Below are positions 1 to 6,012 of a stretch of DNA of 8,821 nt, in pieces (the first letter of the stretch is position 1; every line of letters begins with the position of its first letter). The notes below the pieces were generated by a model. It was not told the origin of the DNA, did no database searches, and was given only the letters and a program-made list of their open reading frames with translations. Made by a program: the position numbers and the translations under genes. The DNA is taken from contig CAMLLA010000159.1 of the NCBI GenBank assembly GCA_946480525.1, positions 1-8,821 of the forward strand, read 5' to 3'. The stretch comes from an uncultured Asticcacaulis sp. GTDB lineage: Bacteria; Pseudomonadota; Alphaproteobacteria; Caulobacterales; Caulobacteraceae.

Positions 1-125
1 CGGTCGAGATGCACATCTATAAGGAGGGCGGACATGGCTTTGGCTTCAGCCTGCCCGCTGACCGCCCGGCTGCGCGCTGGCCAGACGCGTTTACGGCGTG
101 GCTGCGCAACATTGCATTTATCTGA
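1..125 (+). CDS. C-terminal end of an alpha/beta hydrolase (acetyl esterase / dienelactone hydrolase-like), partial
   Basis: The reading frame is open from the window edge to TGA at 123-125, giving about 40 residues. The visible piece contains HIYKEGGHGFGF and then a Trp-rich helix ending in AFTAWLRN. In dienelactone-hydrolase-like and xylanase-associated esterases, a GGHGFG segment near the C-terminus carries the catalytic histidine, and the protein ends in an amphipathic helix with WL. The nucleophile and acid residues lie outside the window, so substrate and length cannot be judged. The next gene starts 12 bases downstream with its own strong Shine-Dalgarno, which suggests a two-gene esterase operon, perhaps for deacylating plant polysaccharides or their fragments (inference). 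Confidence 0.75.
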   Translation, partial: VEMHIYKEGGHGFGFSLPADRPAARWPDAFTAWLRNIAFI

Positions 126-137
126 GGAGGGTTTGTT

Positions 138-1163
138 ATGACGGATTTTATCGGCCGGGCACTGATGGCCGGATTGGCCCTTACTGCCTTGACTTTCGTC
201 GCTCCGGCGCAGGCGGAAGGTGTGATTACCGAGCGTATCACTATTCACGGCAAGGCGCTGGAGGGCAATCTCGAAGGCAATCCGGCCGACCGTAAGGTTA
301 TCGTCTATCTGCCTGCGGACTACCGCAGCGATCCGAAGAAGCGCTATCCGGTCGTCTATGCATTGCACGGTTATTCGATCGACAATGAGAAATGGACGAC
401 CGAAATCAGGACGCCCCAGACGATCGACGGCGCATTTGCTTCCGGGGTAAAGGACATGATCGTCGTGCTGCCGGACAGTCGTACCGTTCATAACGGCTCG
501 ATGTATTCCAGTTCCGTGACGACGGGCGACTTTGAGAGCTTTATCGCGAAAGATGTGGTCGGCTACATCGATGCCCACTACCGGACATTGCCGCAACGCG
601 AGAGCCGGGGGCTGGCCGGGCATTCCATGGGCGGTTACGGCACGATCCGCATCGGCATGAAGCATCCCGAAGTGTTCGGAGCGCTGTATGTCATGAGCCC
701 GTGCTGCCTGTCGGCGCGTGACGCGCCATCGCCCGAGACGGCGGCCAAGCTTGAAGCGCTGAAAACGCCGGCGGAGGGGGCAATGCTCGGTTTCTTCGAA
801 CGGGCGACACTGGCGGCCGCCGCAGCCTGGACGCCCAATCCGAAGAAGCCGCCTTTTTACCTGGATCTCCCGACAAAGGATGGCATGGTTCAGCCGGATG
901 TCCTGTCGCGATGGGCGGCTAATGCACCGATCGCCATGGTTCACCAGTACGTGCCGGCGCTGAAGACGTACAAGGCGATCGCCTTCGACGTCGGGGATCG
1001 CGACGGGTTGAAAACCGATACCGAGGTGCTGCACAGGACGCTTGAAGACTACGGCATAGCCAACAGCTTCGAGATCTATACCGGCGACCACGTCAGTGGT
1101 GTGGCGGACCGCATGCAGAAGCACGTCCTGCCGTTTTTCAGCCGGAACCTGACGTTCGAATAG
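138..1163 (+). CDS. Exported esterase, putative esterase family (FrmB/esterase D-like)
   Basis: 341 residues. The start at 138 is supported by the purine-rich GAGGAGGG just upstream (124-131). Residues 1-26 form a signal peptide with a hydrophobic core ending in AQA, so the mature protein is probably periplasmic or secreted. The body matches the alpha/beta-hydrolase putative esterase family (S-formylglutathione hydrolase, antigen 85 and feruloyl-esterase-like CE1 enzymes). It has an oxyanion-type YALHGYS segment near residue 75 and the nucleophile elbow GHSMGG with Ser163. The acid is likely among Asp284, Asp287 and Asp289 in a DVGDRDG segment, and the catalytic His is likely His318 in GDHVSG. 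The family acts on carboxylic esters; a signal peptide argues against a cytosolic formaldehyde-detoxification role and for a secreted acyl or feruloyl esterase. The exact substrate is not readable from the sequence. It is probably co-transcribed with the hydrolase upstream. Confidence 0.85.
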   Translation: MTDFIGRALMAGLALTALTFVAPAQAEGVITERITIHGKALEGNLEGNPADRKVIVYLPADYRSDPKKRYPVVYALHGYSIDNEKWTTEIRTPQTIDGAFASGVKDMIVVLPDSRTVHNGSMYSSSVTTGDFESFIAKDVVGYIDAHYRTLPQRESRGLAGHSMGGYGTIRIGMKHPEVFGALYVMSPCCLSARDAPSPETAAKLEALKTPAEGAMLGFFERATLAAAAAWTPNPKKPPFYLDLPTKDGMVQPDVLSRWAANAPIAMVHQYVPALKTYKAIAFDVGDRDGLKTDTEVLHRTLEDYGIANSFEIYTGDHVSGVADRMQKHVLPFFSRNLTFE

Positions 1164-1244
1164 GCGGGCGAGGCGTACAAGATAACGTCTTTCCTTTCCC
1201 GCAAACGGCACTATGGTCTGCGGCGATCTGATTTGTGGATTGTC

Positions 1245-1646
1245 ATGACACTTCGACCTGGCACATTCCTGTCCCGGCTGCTGGCGGCATGCACCCTGCT
1301 CTGCATGGTTTTGATGCTGCATGGCGGGTTTGCGGGGGTGCAGTCGGTCGTACTGAATATTCAGCATGCCGCCAGCGGCGACCTGCAACTGGCCGATGGC
1401 GGCTGGGCCGAGGCCTGTGACGGCGAATTGGACGATTGTGACGGCCATATCGTCGCGTCGCACGGCGATGACGGCGGACCGATCCATCATCATCACCCGA
1501 GCGGCGAGACGCCAGCCGGTGCGGTCGCCGATAAGTCGCCGCTTCATGTCGTAGCCTATGCCACCGCGCTCGACCTGCGGCCCGGCGATGTCGCACGTCT
1601 GGCTGGGCGATCCGTCAGCACACCCGACCAGCCTCCGCGCGTCTGA
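1245..1646 (+). CDS. Small His-rich exported or membrane-anchored protein, possible metal-binding partner of the downstream receptor
   Basis: 133 residues from ATG 1245; a TTG at 1233 would add four residues, and neither start has a good Shine-Dalgarno. One hydrophobic segment at residues 8-30 works as a signal peptide or anchor. The rest is acidic and low in complexity. It has two cysteines in an ACDGELDDCDGH stretch, scattered His and Asp, and a HHHH cluster at residues 81-84 followed by PSGE. The C-terminus ends PDQPPRV. This layout (N-terminal hydrophobic segment, Cys/His middle, Pro-Arg tail) recalls the small CzcI/DUF2946-like proteins beside metal transport genes, but I cannot assign it to a family. 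The receptor gene begins 62 bases after its stop with no terminator between, so the two are probably one operon. A periplasmic metal-binding or sensing role is inference. Confidence 0.6.
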   Translation: MTLRPGTFLSRLLAACTLLCMVLMLHGGFAGVQSVVLNIQHAASGDLQLADGGWAEACDGELDDCDGHIVASHGDDGGPIHHHHPSGETPAGAVADKSPLHVVAYATALDLRPGDVARLAGRSVSTPDQPPRV

Positions 1647-1708
1647 CCGTCCTTTGACGGGTTGCGCCACCGTCTGGCGCGTCATTCAGACATTTCGCGA
1701 GAGAAACC

Positions 1709-3703
1709 ATGATTTTCTTCAATTTGCGCGCCCACGGCGCGCGGCGCATGACCCTGTGCGCCCTGGCCGTTTTCACAACGGTTGTTACGCCTGCCCACGC
1801 GCAGGATGCTCAGCCCGAAGCCGTCCAAGAGGCGGGGGAGGGCGAGGACATCGTCATCCAGTCGACACGATCCAAACGTCGGGTCCAGGCCGAGCCCGTC
1901 CGGGTCGAGGTCATCACCCGCGAGGAGATCGAGGAGAAGATGCTCATGCGCCCAGGCAATGTCGCCATGATCATGAGCGAGACCGGCGGCGTGCGCATGC
2001 AGGTGACTTCGCCAGCGCTTGGCGCAGCCAATATTCGCATCCAAGGCATGAGCGGCCGATATAGCCAGGTGTTGGCCGATGGCCTGCCGCTTTATGGCGG
2101 ACAGGCCTCGTCACTCGGTATATTGCAGGTTACGCCTGCCGATCTAGGCCAAGTTGAGGTGATCAAGGGGGCTGCGTCGGCGTTGTATGGGCCGTCGGCC
2201 CTGGGCGGCGTCATTAACCTGATCTCACGCCGTCCAGGCGACGAGGTGGCGGGAGAGATACTGGTCAATGCGACAAGCCGCGATGGCCAGGATGTCACCA
2301 CCTATGTGGCCGGTCCGATGTCGGAGCATTGGGGATATTCGGTGACGGCGGGCTATCACCGGCAGAGCCAGCAGGATCTGGACGGAGATGGCTGGCTGGA
2401 CATGCCGCGGTACGAGCGATGGACGGCGCGGCCGCGTCTGTTCTGGCAAGGGGCGGATGGCGGTTCGGCTTTCCTGACATTCGGCGCGATGACGGAGCTG
2501 CGCAGCGGCGGCACTGTTGCGGGACGGACAGCGCCGGACGGGCAGCCTTTCCAGCAGGACCAGGACAGCCATCGCCTTGACGCAGGGGGCAGCGCCGAGT
2601 TTCCGATCGACGGCGTAGGGACGCTGCATCTTCGGTCGTCGGCCATGGTGCAAACCCATCACCACCGTTTCGGCACGGTCATTGAGGACGATCGTCATCG
2701 CACGGCGTTTGCCGAGGCGGCGCTGGGCGACACCGTGGGGAAGACGTCGTGGCTGACCGGCGTAGCGGTACAGGCCGACAGTTATCGATCGGATGGCTTT
2801 CCTGGCTTCGACTACAGCTTCACGGCGCCGGCAGTTTTCGCGCAGGTCGAACACGATGTGCGCAACAACCTGACGCTTGCCGCCAGCGGGAGGATCGACG
2901 CGCACAGCGAATATGGCACGCGCTTCAGCCCACGTCTGTCGGCGCTGTACCGTCCGGGACCCTGGACTTTCCGGGGATCGGTCGGAGGTGGATTTTATGC
3001 ACCGACACCATTGGTAGAGGAGACGGAAGCCAGCGGATTGTCGCGGCTGGAACCATTGGGGAAACTTAAGGCCGAGACGGCGCGCAATGCTTCGTTTGAG
3101 GTCGGGTACGCGAAGCGACCGTTTGAGGTCAACCTGAGTGTCTTCGCATCTGATATGGACGATACCACACGTATTGAAGCGGTTGCGGGCGATCGTGTGC
3201 GGTTGGTCAATGTCGATGGGCAGACGCAGATCCGGGGAGCGGAGGGGTTGGTGCGTTGGCGCCGGCGTGCCTTTACGGTGACGGGATCGTACGTCTATGT
3301 CGACGCGACCGAGCCTGATCTTTCGGGTAGCGGGAGGCGGGCCGTACCGCTGACGCCGAAGCATACTGCAGGCATTGTCGGCATGTGGGAGAAGCACGAT
3401 GTCGGACGGGTCGGCATCGAGCTCTATTATACGGGGAAGCAGGAGCTGGAGGACAATCCTTATCGCTCCGTGAGCAAGCCCTATGTCGTGCTGGGCGTGC
3501 TGGCAGAGAAAGTCTTCGGCAAGGTGAGTGTCTTCATCAACGCCGAGAATATCGGAGACGTGCGGCAAGGCCGCTATGATCCGATGTTACTGCCAGGGCG
3601 GTCGCCAGACGGGGCTTGGACGGTGGATGCCTGGGCCCCGACGGACGGCTTTATCGTCAATGGCGGCGTGCGGGTGAAGTTCGGCGGCGGTGAGCATCAC
3701 TGA
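1709..3703 (+). CDS. TonB-dependent outer-membrane receptor
   Basis: 664 residues, usual length for a TonB-dependent transporter. Residues 1-31 are a signal peptide ending AHA; the ATG at 1748 (Met14) is an alternative start but would shorten the basic n-region. A TonB-box-like EDIVIQSTR lies at 46-54. The plug covers about 55-172, with the classic signatures RIQGMSGRY, LADGLPLYGG, VEVIKGAASALYG and GGVINLISRRP. The rest is the 22-strand barrel, with the late ENIGDVRQ...YDPM motif and a last strand near GGVRVKF. The protein carries five further residues, GGEHH, beyond that strand, which is unusual because these barrels normally end on an aromatic residue. A HHH cluster at 317-319 and the His-rich protein upstream hint at a metal or metallophore substrate. 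No cobalamin riboswitch is seen in the 62-base leader. Substrate unproven. Confidence 0.92.
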   Translation: MIFFNLRAHGARRMTLCALAVFTTVVTPAHAQDAQPEAVQEAGEGEDIVIQSTRSKRRVQAEPVRVEVITREEIEEKMLMRPGNVAMIMSETGGVRMQVTSPALGAANIRIQGMSGRYSQVLADGLPLYGGQASSLGILQVTPADLGQVEVIKGAASALYGPSALGGVINLISRRPGDEVAGEILVNATSRDGQDVTTYVAGPMSEHWGYSVTAGYHRQSQQDLDGDGWLDMPRYERWTARPRLFWQGADGGSAFLTFGAMTELRSGGTVAGRTAPDGQPFQQDQDSHRLDAGGSAEFPIDGVGTLHLRSSAMVQTHHHRFGTVIEDDRHRTAFAEAALGDTVGKTSWLTGVAVQADSYRSDGFPGFDYSFTAPAVFAQVEHDVRNNLTLAASGRIDAHSEYGTRFSPRLSALYRPGPWTFRGSVGGGFYAPTPLVEETEASGLSRLEPLGKLKAETARNASFEVGYAKRPFEVNLSVFASDMDDTTRIEAVAGDRVRLVNVDGQTQIRGAEGLVRWRRRAFTVTGSYVYVDATEPDLSGSGRRAVPLTPKHTAGIVGMWEKHDVGRVGIELYYTGKQELEDNPYRSVSKPYVVLGVLAEKVFGKVSVFINAENIGDVRQGRYDPMLLPGRSPDGAWTVDAWAPTDGFIVNGGVRVKFGGGEHH

Positions 3704-3735
3704 GCAGAGGACGCCGCTCTCTAATGTCAAATGAG

Positions 3736-3768
3736 AACGGGAGGCCAGGTGAAGGCCTCCCGTTTTTT
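3736..3768 (+). terminator. Strong rho-independent terminator between convergent genes
   Basis: A perfect 11-bp stem (AACGGGAGGCC at 3736-3746 with its complement at 3754-3764) closes a 7-base loop and runs into a T-run at 3763-3768. It lies 33 bases after the receptor stop and 33 bases beyond the end of the convergent regulator. In the opposite direction the stem is followed by TTCTCATTT, moderately U-rich in RNA, so it may serve both genes. Confidence 0.93.
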
Positions 3769-3801
3769 GTGTCCTGGACGCGTAGGGAAATAGTGGAGCG
3801 C

Positions 3802-4518
3802 CTATTCGGCGGCGACAGGGGCGCCTGCGTCGGAGAGAGATTCCATGCGGTAGCCGATGCCGGATTCGGAGGTAATGCTCTGGCCGAGCGCACCGGCGCC
3901 CTGGAGCTTTTCACGGACCTGGCCGATATAGACGCGAAGATACTGAGTGTCGTCGATGTGAGCCGGGCCCCAGACGTCCTTGAGGATCTGCTTGTGGGTC
4001 AGCATGCGGCCCTTATTGCGGACAAAGAATTCGAGCAGGGCGAATTCCTTGGGCGTAAAGGGGGTGAGGGTGCCGTTGATGTGGACTTCGTGGCGAGCCA
4101 GATCGATGGTGATCGGGCCGTTTTCCAGAGTCTCGGGTTCAGCTTCGGCCTGACGCTGGCGCAGGTTGGCCTGGATGCGGGCCAGCAGGACCTCGGCGCG
4201 GAAGGGCTTGATGACATAGTCGTCGGCACCGGCGTTCAGGGCCTTGACCACTTCGCGGTCGTCGGCGCGCGCCGACAGCACGATGATGGGCGTGTTGGTG
4301 AACTGGCGCACGGCAGTGATGACTTCCTGGCCGTCCATCTCCGGCAGGCCGAGATCGAGCACGATCAGGTCGGGCTTGGCGCCGATAACCTGCCGCAGGG
4401 CGGCCTTGCCGTTCTCGGCCTCGATGATTTCGTAGTCCTCGACGCTGAGGAAAATGCCCAGCATGTTGCGGATTTCGGCCTCGTCGTCGACGAGAAGGAT
4501 CTTGGCTTTGGATGTCAT
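3802..4518 (-). CDS. kdpE: KdpE-like OmpR/PhoB-family response regulator
   Basis: 238 residues. The receiver domain (about 4-120) has all key residues: acidic Asp11 and Asp12, phospho-acceptor Asp55 in VLDLGLPEMDG, switch Ser82 and Lys104 in DDYVIKPF. A winged-helix DNA-binding domain follows (about 130-228). Its recognition region, with TPKEFALLEFF, LTHKQIL and the segment DDTQYLRVYIGQVREKL ending in ESGIGYR, is the pattern that separates KdpE from other OmpR-type regulators. KdpE normally receives phosphate from the sensor KdpD and activates the high-affinity potassium ATPase operon kdpFABC. Neither kdpD nor kdpABC is in the window: the gene has its own upstream region and ends at a convergent terminator. 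It may therefore be an orphan paralogue, or its partner may lie elsewhere. The start has GAGG about 11 bases upstream on the minus strand. Confidence 0.85.
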   Translation of the reverse strand: MTSKAKILLVDDEAEIRNMLGIFLSVEDYEIIEAENGKAALRQVIGAKPDLIVLDLGLPEMDGQEVITAVRQFTNTPIIVLSARADDREVVKALNAGADDYVIKPFRAEVLLARIQANLRQRQAEAEPETLENGPITIDLARHEVHINGTLTPFTPKEFALLEFFVRNKGRMLTHKQILKDVWGPAHIDDTQYLRVYIGQVREKLQGAGALGQSITSESGIGYRMESLSDAGAPVAAE

Positions 4519-4615
4519 GGGTGTGCCCGCCTCTTGAATGGAAACCTTTGCAGATTACTGGGGCCGGGCGGCATAAAGAGTCACGGGGGAAAGCATGGGT
4601 AAAATTGTAAAGGCT

Positions 4616-4627
4616 CGATATGTATCG
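4616..4627. promoter_or_regulatory. Short dyad in the divergent region upstream of the regulator (possible operator)
   Basis: CGATA, two bases, then TATCG: a 12-base inverted repeat about 100 bases upstream of the regulator start and about 70 bases before the plus-strand promoter candidate. Minus-strand sequence next to it is AT-rich and contains TACAAT, a possible -10 for the regulator. The length is short enough to occur by chance. The rest of 4519-4690 holds no gene I can support. Confidence 0.25.
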
Positions 4628-4694
4628 GCAGTCGGGCGGTAGGCGGCTGGATTTTCCGACCTGCTATGGGTGGGGAAAAGGCGTTTGCGCCCGC

Positions 4695-4724
4695 TTGACG
4701 AAGGAAAGAAACAGCGTAGGTAAT
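4695..4724 (+). promoter_or_regulatory. Candidate promoter for the phage-like gene run
   Basis: TTGACG at 4695-4700 (five of six bases of the -35 consensus), an 18-base spacer, then GGTAAT at 4719-4724 (four of six of the -10 consensus). Transcription would start near 4731, giving a leader with the 4749-4774 hairpin ahead of the gene at 4802. The -10 half lies in a block that is repeated before the gene at 5178, but the -35 half is not. Confidence 0.4.
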
Positions 4725-4792
4725 TGTCATCATCGCAAAAGTTGCGTCGCCCGCAGGCTAATGGCCTGGCGGGCTTTTTGTTGTCTGGAAGG
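4719..4792 (+). repeat. Leader repeat, copy A
   Basis: Shares with copy B (5094-5172), in the same order: GGTAA (4719), TTGTCA (4724-4729), GTTGCGTC (4741-4748), CCCGCAGG (4750-4757), CTAA, GGCCT (4763-4767), GCGG, a T-run, TTG and TGGA at the ribosome binding site. The gap between TTGTCA and GTTGCGTC is 11 bases here and 12 in copy B. Stem positions differ between copies while pairing is kept, which suggests the RNA fold matters. Confidence 0.6.
4749..4779 (+). terminator. Terminator-like hairpin in the leader of the gene at 4802
   Basis: GCCCGC (4749-4754) pairs with GCGGGC (4769-4774). AGGC then pairs with GCCT (4764-4767), leaving one bulged G and a 5-base loop. TTTTT follows at 4775-4779. 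The Shine-Dalgarno GGAAGG starts only 8 bases after the T-run, so this hairpin sits inside the 5' leader if the promoter at 4695 is real. It could instead end a transcript from further left. Confidence 0.75.
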
Positions 4793-4801
4793 TGGTGTTG
4801 C

Positions 4802-5044
4802 GTGGCGGTCAGGAAAAAGCCTGCGGCGAAGACCATGCAGGATATGGTGCTAAAAGCGCTGGAGGAGGCCGGGGGATTTGCGTACCTGGCCCGGCAAGCA
4901 GAGGAGAATCCCAAGCTTTTCTTAGCCTTAGTAGCAAGGGTCTTGCCATCGCAGACTGGGGCGGAAGCGGCGGCGGGCGTCCGAATGATCGTGCAGACGG
5001 GCGTGCCGAGGGCTGATGACCTGGACAGAGAGATGGAGGTTTAA
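4802..5044 (+). CDS. Small phage-type protein, terminase-adjacent / possible small terminase subunit-like
   Basis: 80 residues from GTG 4802, chosen because GGAAGG lies 9 bases upstream and no in-frame ATG fits before residue 12; the frame is open further upstream but runs into the leader hairpin. The core AGGFAYLARQAEENPKLF (about 23-40), followed by a KVLP-like RVLP and a C-terminal TGVPRADD, resembles short phage proteins and N-terminal segments that read GG-x-x-YL-x-x-QA-x-ENP-x-x-F and are usually encoded just before the large terminase. I recognise the pattern from general knowledge and have no search to support it. The protein is predicted helical and basic at its N-terminus, which would suit DNA binding. 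No large terminase follows. Its last codons hold a GGAGG that would suit a downstream gene now missing. Confidence 0.6.
   Translation: MAVRKKPAAKTMQDMVLKALEEAGGFAYLARQAEENPKLFLALVARVLPSQTGAEAAAGVRMIVQTGVPRADDLDREMEV
5035..5044 (+). promoter_or_regulatory. Orphan ribosome binding site at the end of the 80-residue gene
   Basis: GGAGGTTTAA spans the last codons and stop of the gene. The same ten bases (7638-7647) form the working ribosome binding site of the gene at 7651, where ATG follows three bases later. Here no start codon follows at the right distance and the next gene begins 130 bases away. This may be the remnant of a lost translationally linked gene. Confidence 0.35.
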
Positions 5045-5070
5045 ACATTTTTTGCCGGCGTACAGCGGGC

Positions 5071-5086
5071 TTCGGTGGCCGCCGAA
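5071..5086. promoter_or_regulatory. 16-base dyad between the 80- and 270-residue genes
   Basis: TTCGGTGG is followed by CCGCCGAA: symmetric in 7 of 8 positions around a central GGCC. It lies just before the GGTAA of leader copy B, where a promoter for the 5178 gene would be expected. It could be an operator. As RNA it folds as a 6-bp stem with a GGCC loop but lacks a following U-run, so it is a poor terminator. Confidence 0.3.
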
Positions 5087-5093
5087 AATTTGC

Positions 5094-5172
5094 GGTAAGA
5101 TTTTGTCACAAGGCGCAGTGGTTGCGTCATTGACCCGCAGGTCTAAGGCCTAGCGGTTTTTTTTGTTTGGAG
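5094..5172 (+). repeat. Leader repeat, copy B
   Basis: Second copy of the leader seen at 4719-4792: GGTAA (5094), TTGTCA (5103-5108), GTTGCGTC (5121-5128), CCCGCAGG (5134-5141), CTAA, GGCCT (5147-5151), GCGG, T-run, TTG and TGGA. A TAAGAT (5096-5101) is a possible -10, but no -35 lies at the right distance. The region 5045-5093 has a T-run and the 5071 dyad and no gene. Confidence 0.6.
5135..5164 (+). terminator. Terminator-like hairpin in the leader of the gene at 5178
   Basis: CCGC (5135-5138) pairs with GCGG (5153-5156). AGGTC (5139-5143) pairs with GGCCT (5147-5151) including one G-U, leaving a bulged A and a TAA loop. Eight Ts follow (5157-5164). The Shine-Dalgarno TGGAGA follows at once (5168-5173). 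It may end the transcript of the 80-residue gene, tune read-through into the next gene, or both. Confidence 0.75.
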
Positions 5173-5177
5173 ACTTT

Positions 5178-5990
5178 ATGGGTAACGGTAACAGGAATTC
5201 GGCAGGCAGGTCTGGCAGGGGGACCGGCAAGACTTTCTACACTCCGGAAGGGGTACCTTACGATGTGTCGGCGCTTTTCCAGTTGCCCTCGGCTGAGACC
5301 TGTGCCACCGAAGTGCGGCGTTTCGGCGATACGCATCAGAATTTCAGTCCGGCGAACGGACGTGACCGGCGATCGGGGACGATCGTCAGCGGTGTGACCG
5401 GTACTCAGCGCAAGGAACCGCCCCGCATACTCCGCATCGACGATGTTGGCACCCGTTTGGCAAAAATCAATGCCGCCATCGCGACGCGTCCGGTGCATGA
5501 CTCGGTTCCGGCCACCCAGCGTTCGACCTATCCGTCCAGTGGTCGCCCTGTTCCACGTGTTTCCGGTTCACCCGTTGGCACGCCGAATATGACACCGGGG
5601 CAGGAACCATCTACAAATGTTGGATCGCTGATCGATCTGCTAGGCATCATCCGCGAATACAAGTCCTGGCTTGAAGGATATGCGAACCAGGGGATGGGCC
5701 TTGACCGGCGCGATCTTGAAAAGCGATGGAAATCGACGCCGCAAAAAGTGCTTTACAATGGCGCTGGAGACTACTTCGTCACAGGGAGAGCAGACGTTTT
5801 CAACGACCCCGCCCGGTCGGAGTATGTCGACCTGCCGACCTATACGTCCAGCGGCGTGAAGAATGTCCCGCACAAATATGTCGGCGAGCCCGGCAAAAGG
5901 CAATGGACGCGGGACAATGTTCACTACTATGATGAAACGACAAATCCACCTTGGATTGCGCGCCCGGTGCGTGATTATACTGTCTGGTAG
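5178..5990 (+). CDS. Unknown protein with disordered N-terminus and Trp/Tyr-rich C-terminal domain (possible cargo or effector)
   Basis: 270 residues. ATG 5178 is chosen because TGGAGA lies 5 bases upstream; an in-frame TTG at 5163 would fall in the hairpin T-run. I do not recognise the family. The first 20 residues are Gly/Ser/Arg/Asn-rich and look disordered. Residues about 115-155 form a Pro/Ser/Thr-rich linker. A charged helical part (about 160-190, with IREYKSWLEGY and DRRDLEKRW) leads into a C-terminal domain of about 80 residues rich in Tyr, Trp and Gly. There is no signal peptide or membrane segment. The order linker then compact polar domain, with a lipoprotein gene 22 bases downstream, is the layout of some exported toxins with periplasmic immunity partners. 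It is equally compatible with a phage virion-associated protein. Function unknown. Confidence 0.8.
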   Translation: MGNGNRNSAGRSGRGTGKTFYTPEGVPYDVSALFQLPSAETCATEVRRFGDTHQNFSPANGRDRRSGTIVSGVTGTQRKEPPRILRIDDVGTRLAKINAAIATRPVHDSVPATQRSTYPSSGRPVPRVSGSPVGTPNMTPGQEPSTNVGSLIDLLGIIREYKSWLEGYANQGMGLDRRDLEKRWKSTPQKVLYNGAGDYFVTGRADVFNDPARSEYVDLPTYTSSGVKNVPHKYVGEPGKRQWTRDNVHYYDETTNPPWIARPVRDYTVW

Positions 5991-6012
5991 CCTCTAATTA
6001 TTCGGATTGTTA

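Noticed and set aside
1164..1244. Terminator after the exported esterase
   Set aside because: Only a 5-bp GCGGG/CCCGC pairing with a loop of about 30 bases and no T-run; too weak.
1647..1708. Cobalamin riboswitch before the TonB receptor
   Set aside because: The gap is only 62 bases, far too short for the fold, and has no B12-box-like motif.
2225..3568. 447-codon open frame on the minus strand opposite the receptor
   Set aside because: It mirrors the codon pattern of a clear TonB receptor, has no recognisable domain and no ribosome binding site; long antisense frames are expected in GC-rich genes.
3724..4602. 292-codon plus-strand frame over the regulator
   Set aside because: It is the complement of a fully recognisable response regulator, crosses its terminator region, and has low-complexity Asp/Gly/Val content.
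4741..4800. Integron attC site as an explanation of the repeated hairpin leaders
   Set aside because: No GTTRRRY core is present (GTTGCGTC fails), the T-runs fit terminators better, and no integrase gene is seen.
4620..4853. 77-codon Cys-rich frame in the region before the 80-residue gene
   Set aside because: It runs through the promoter candidate and the leader hairpin and overlaps the real gene in another frame; no ribosome binding site.
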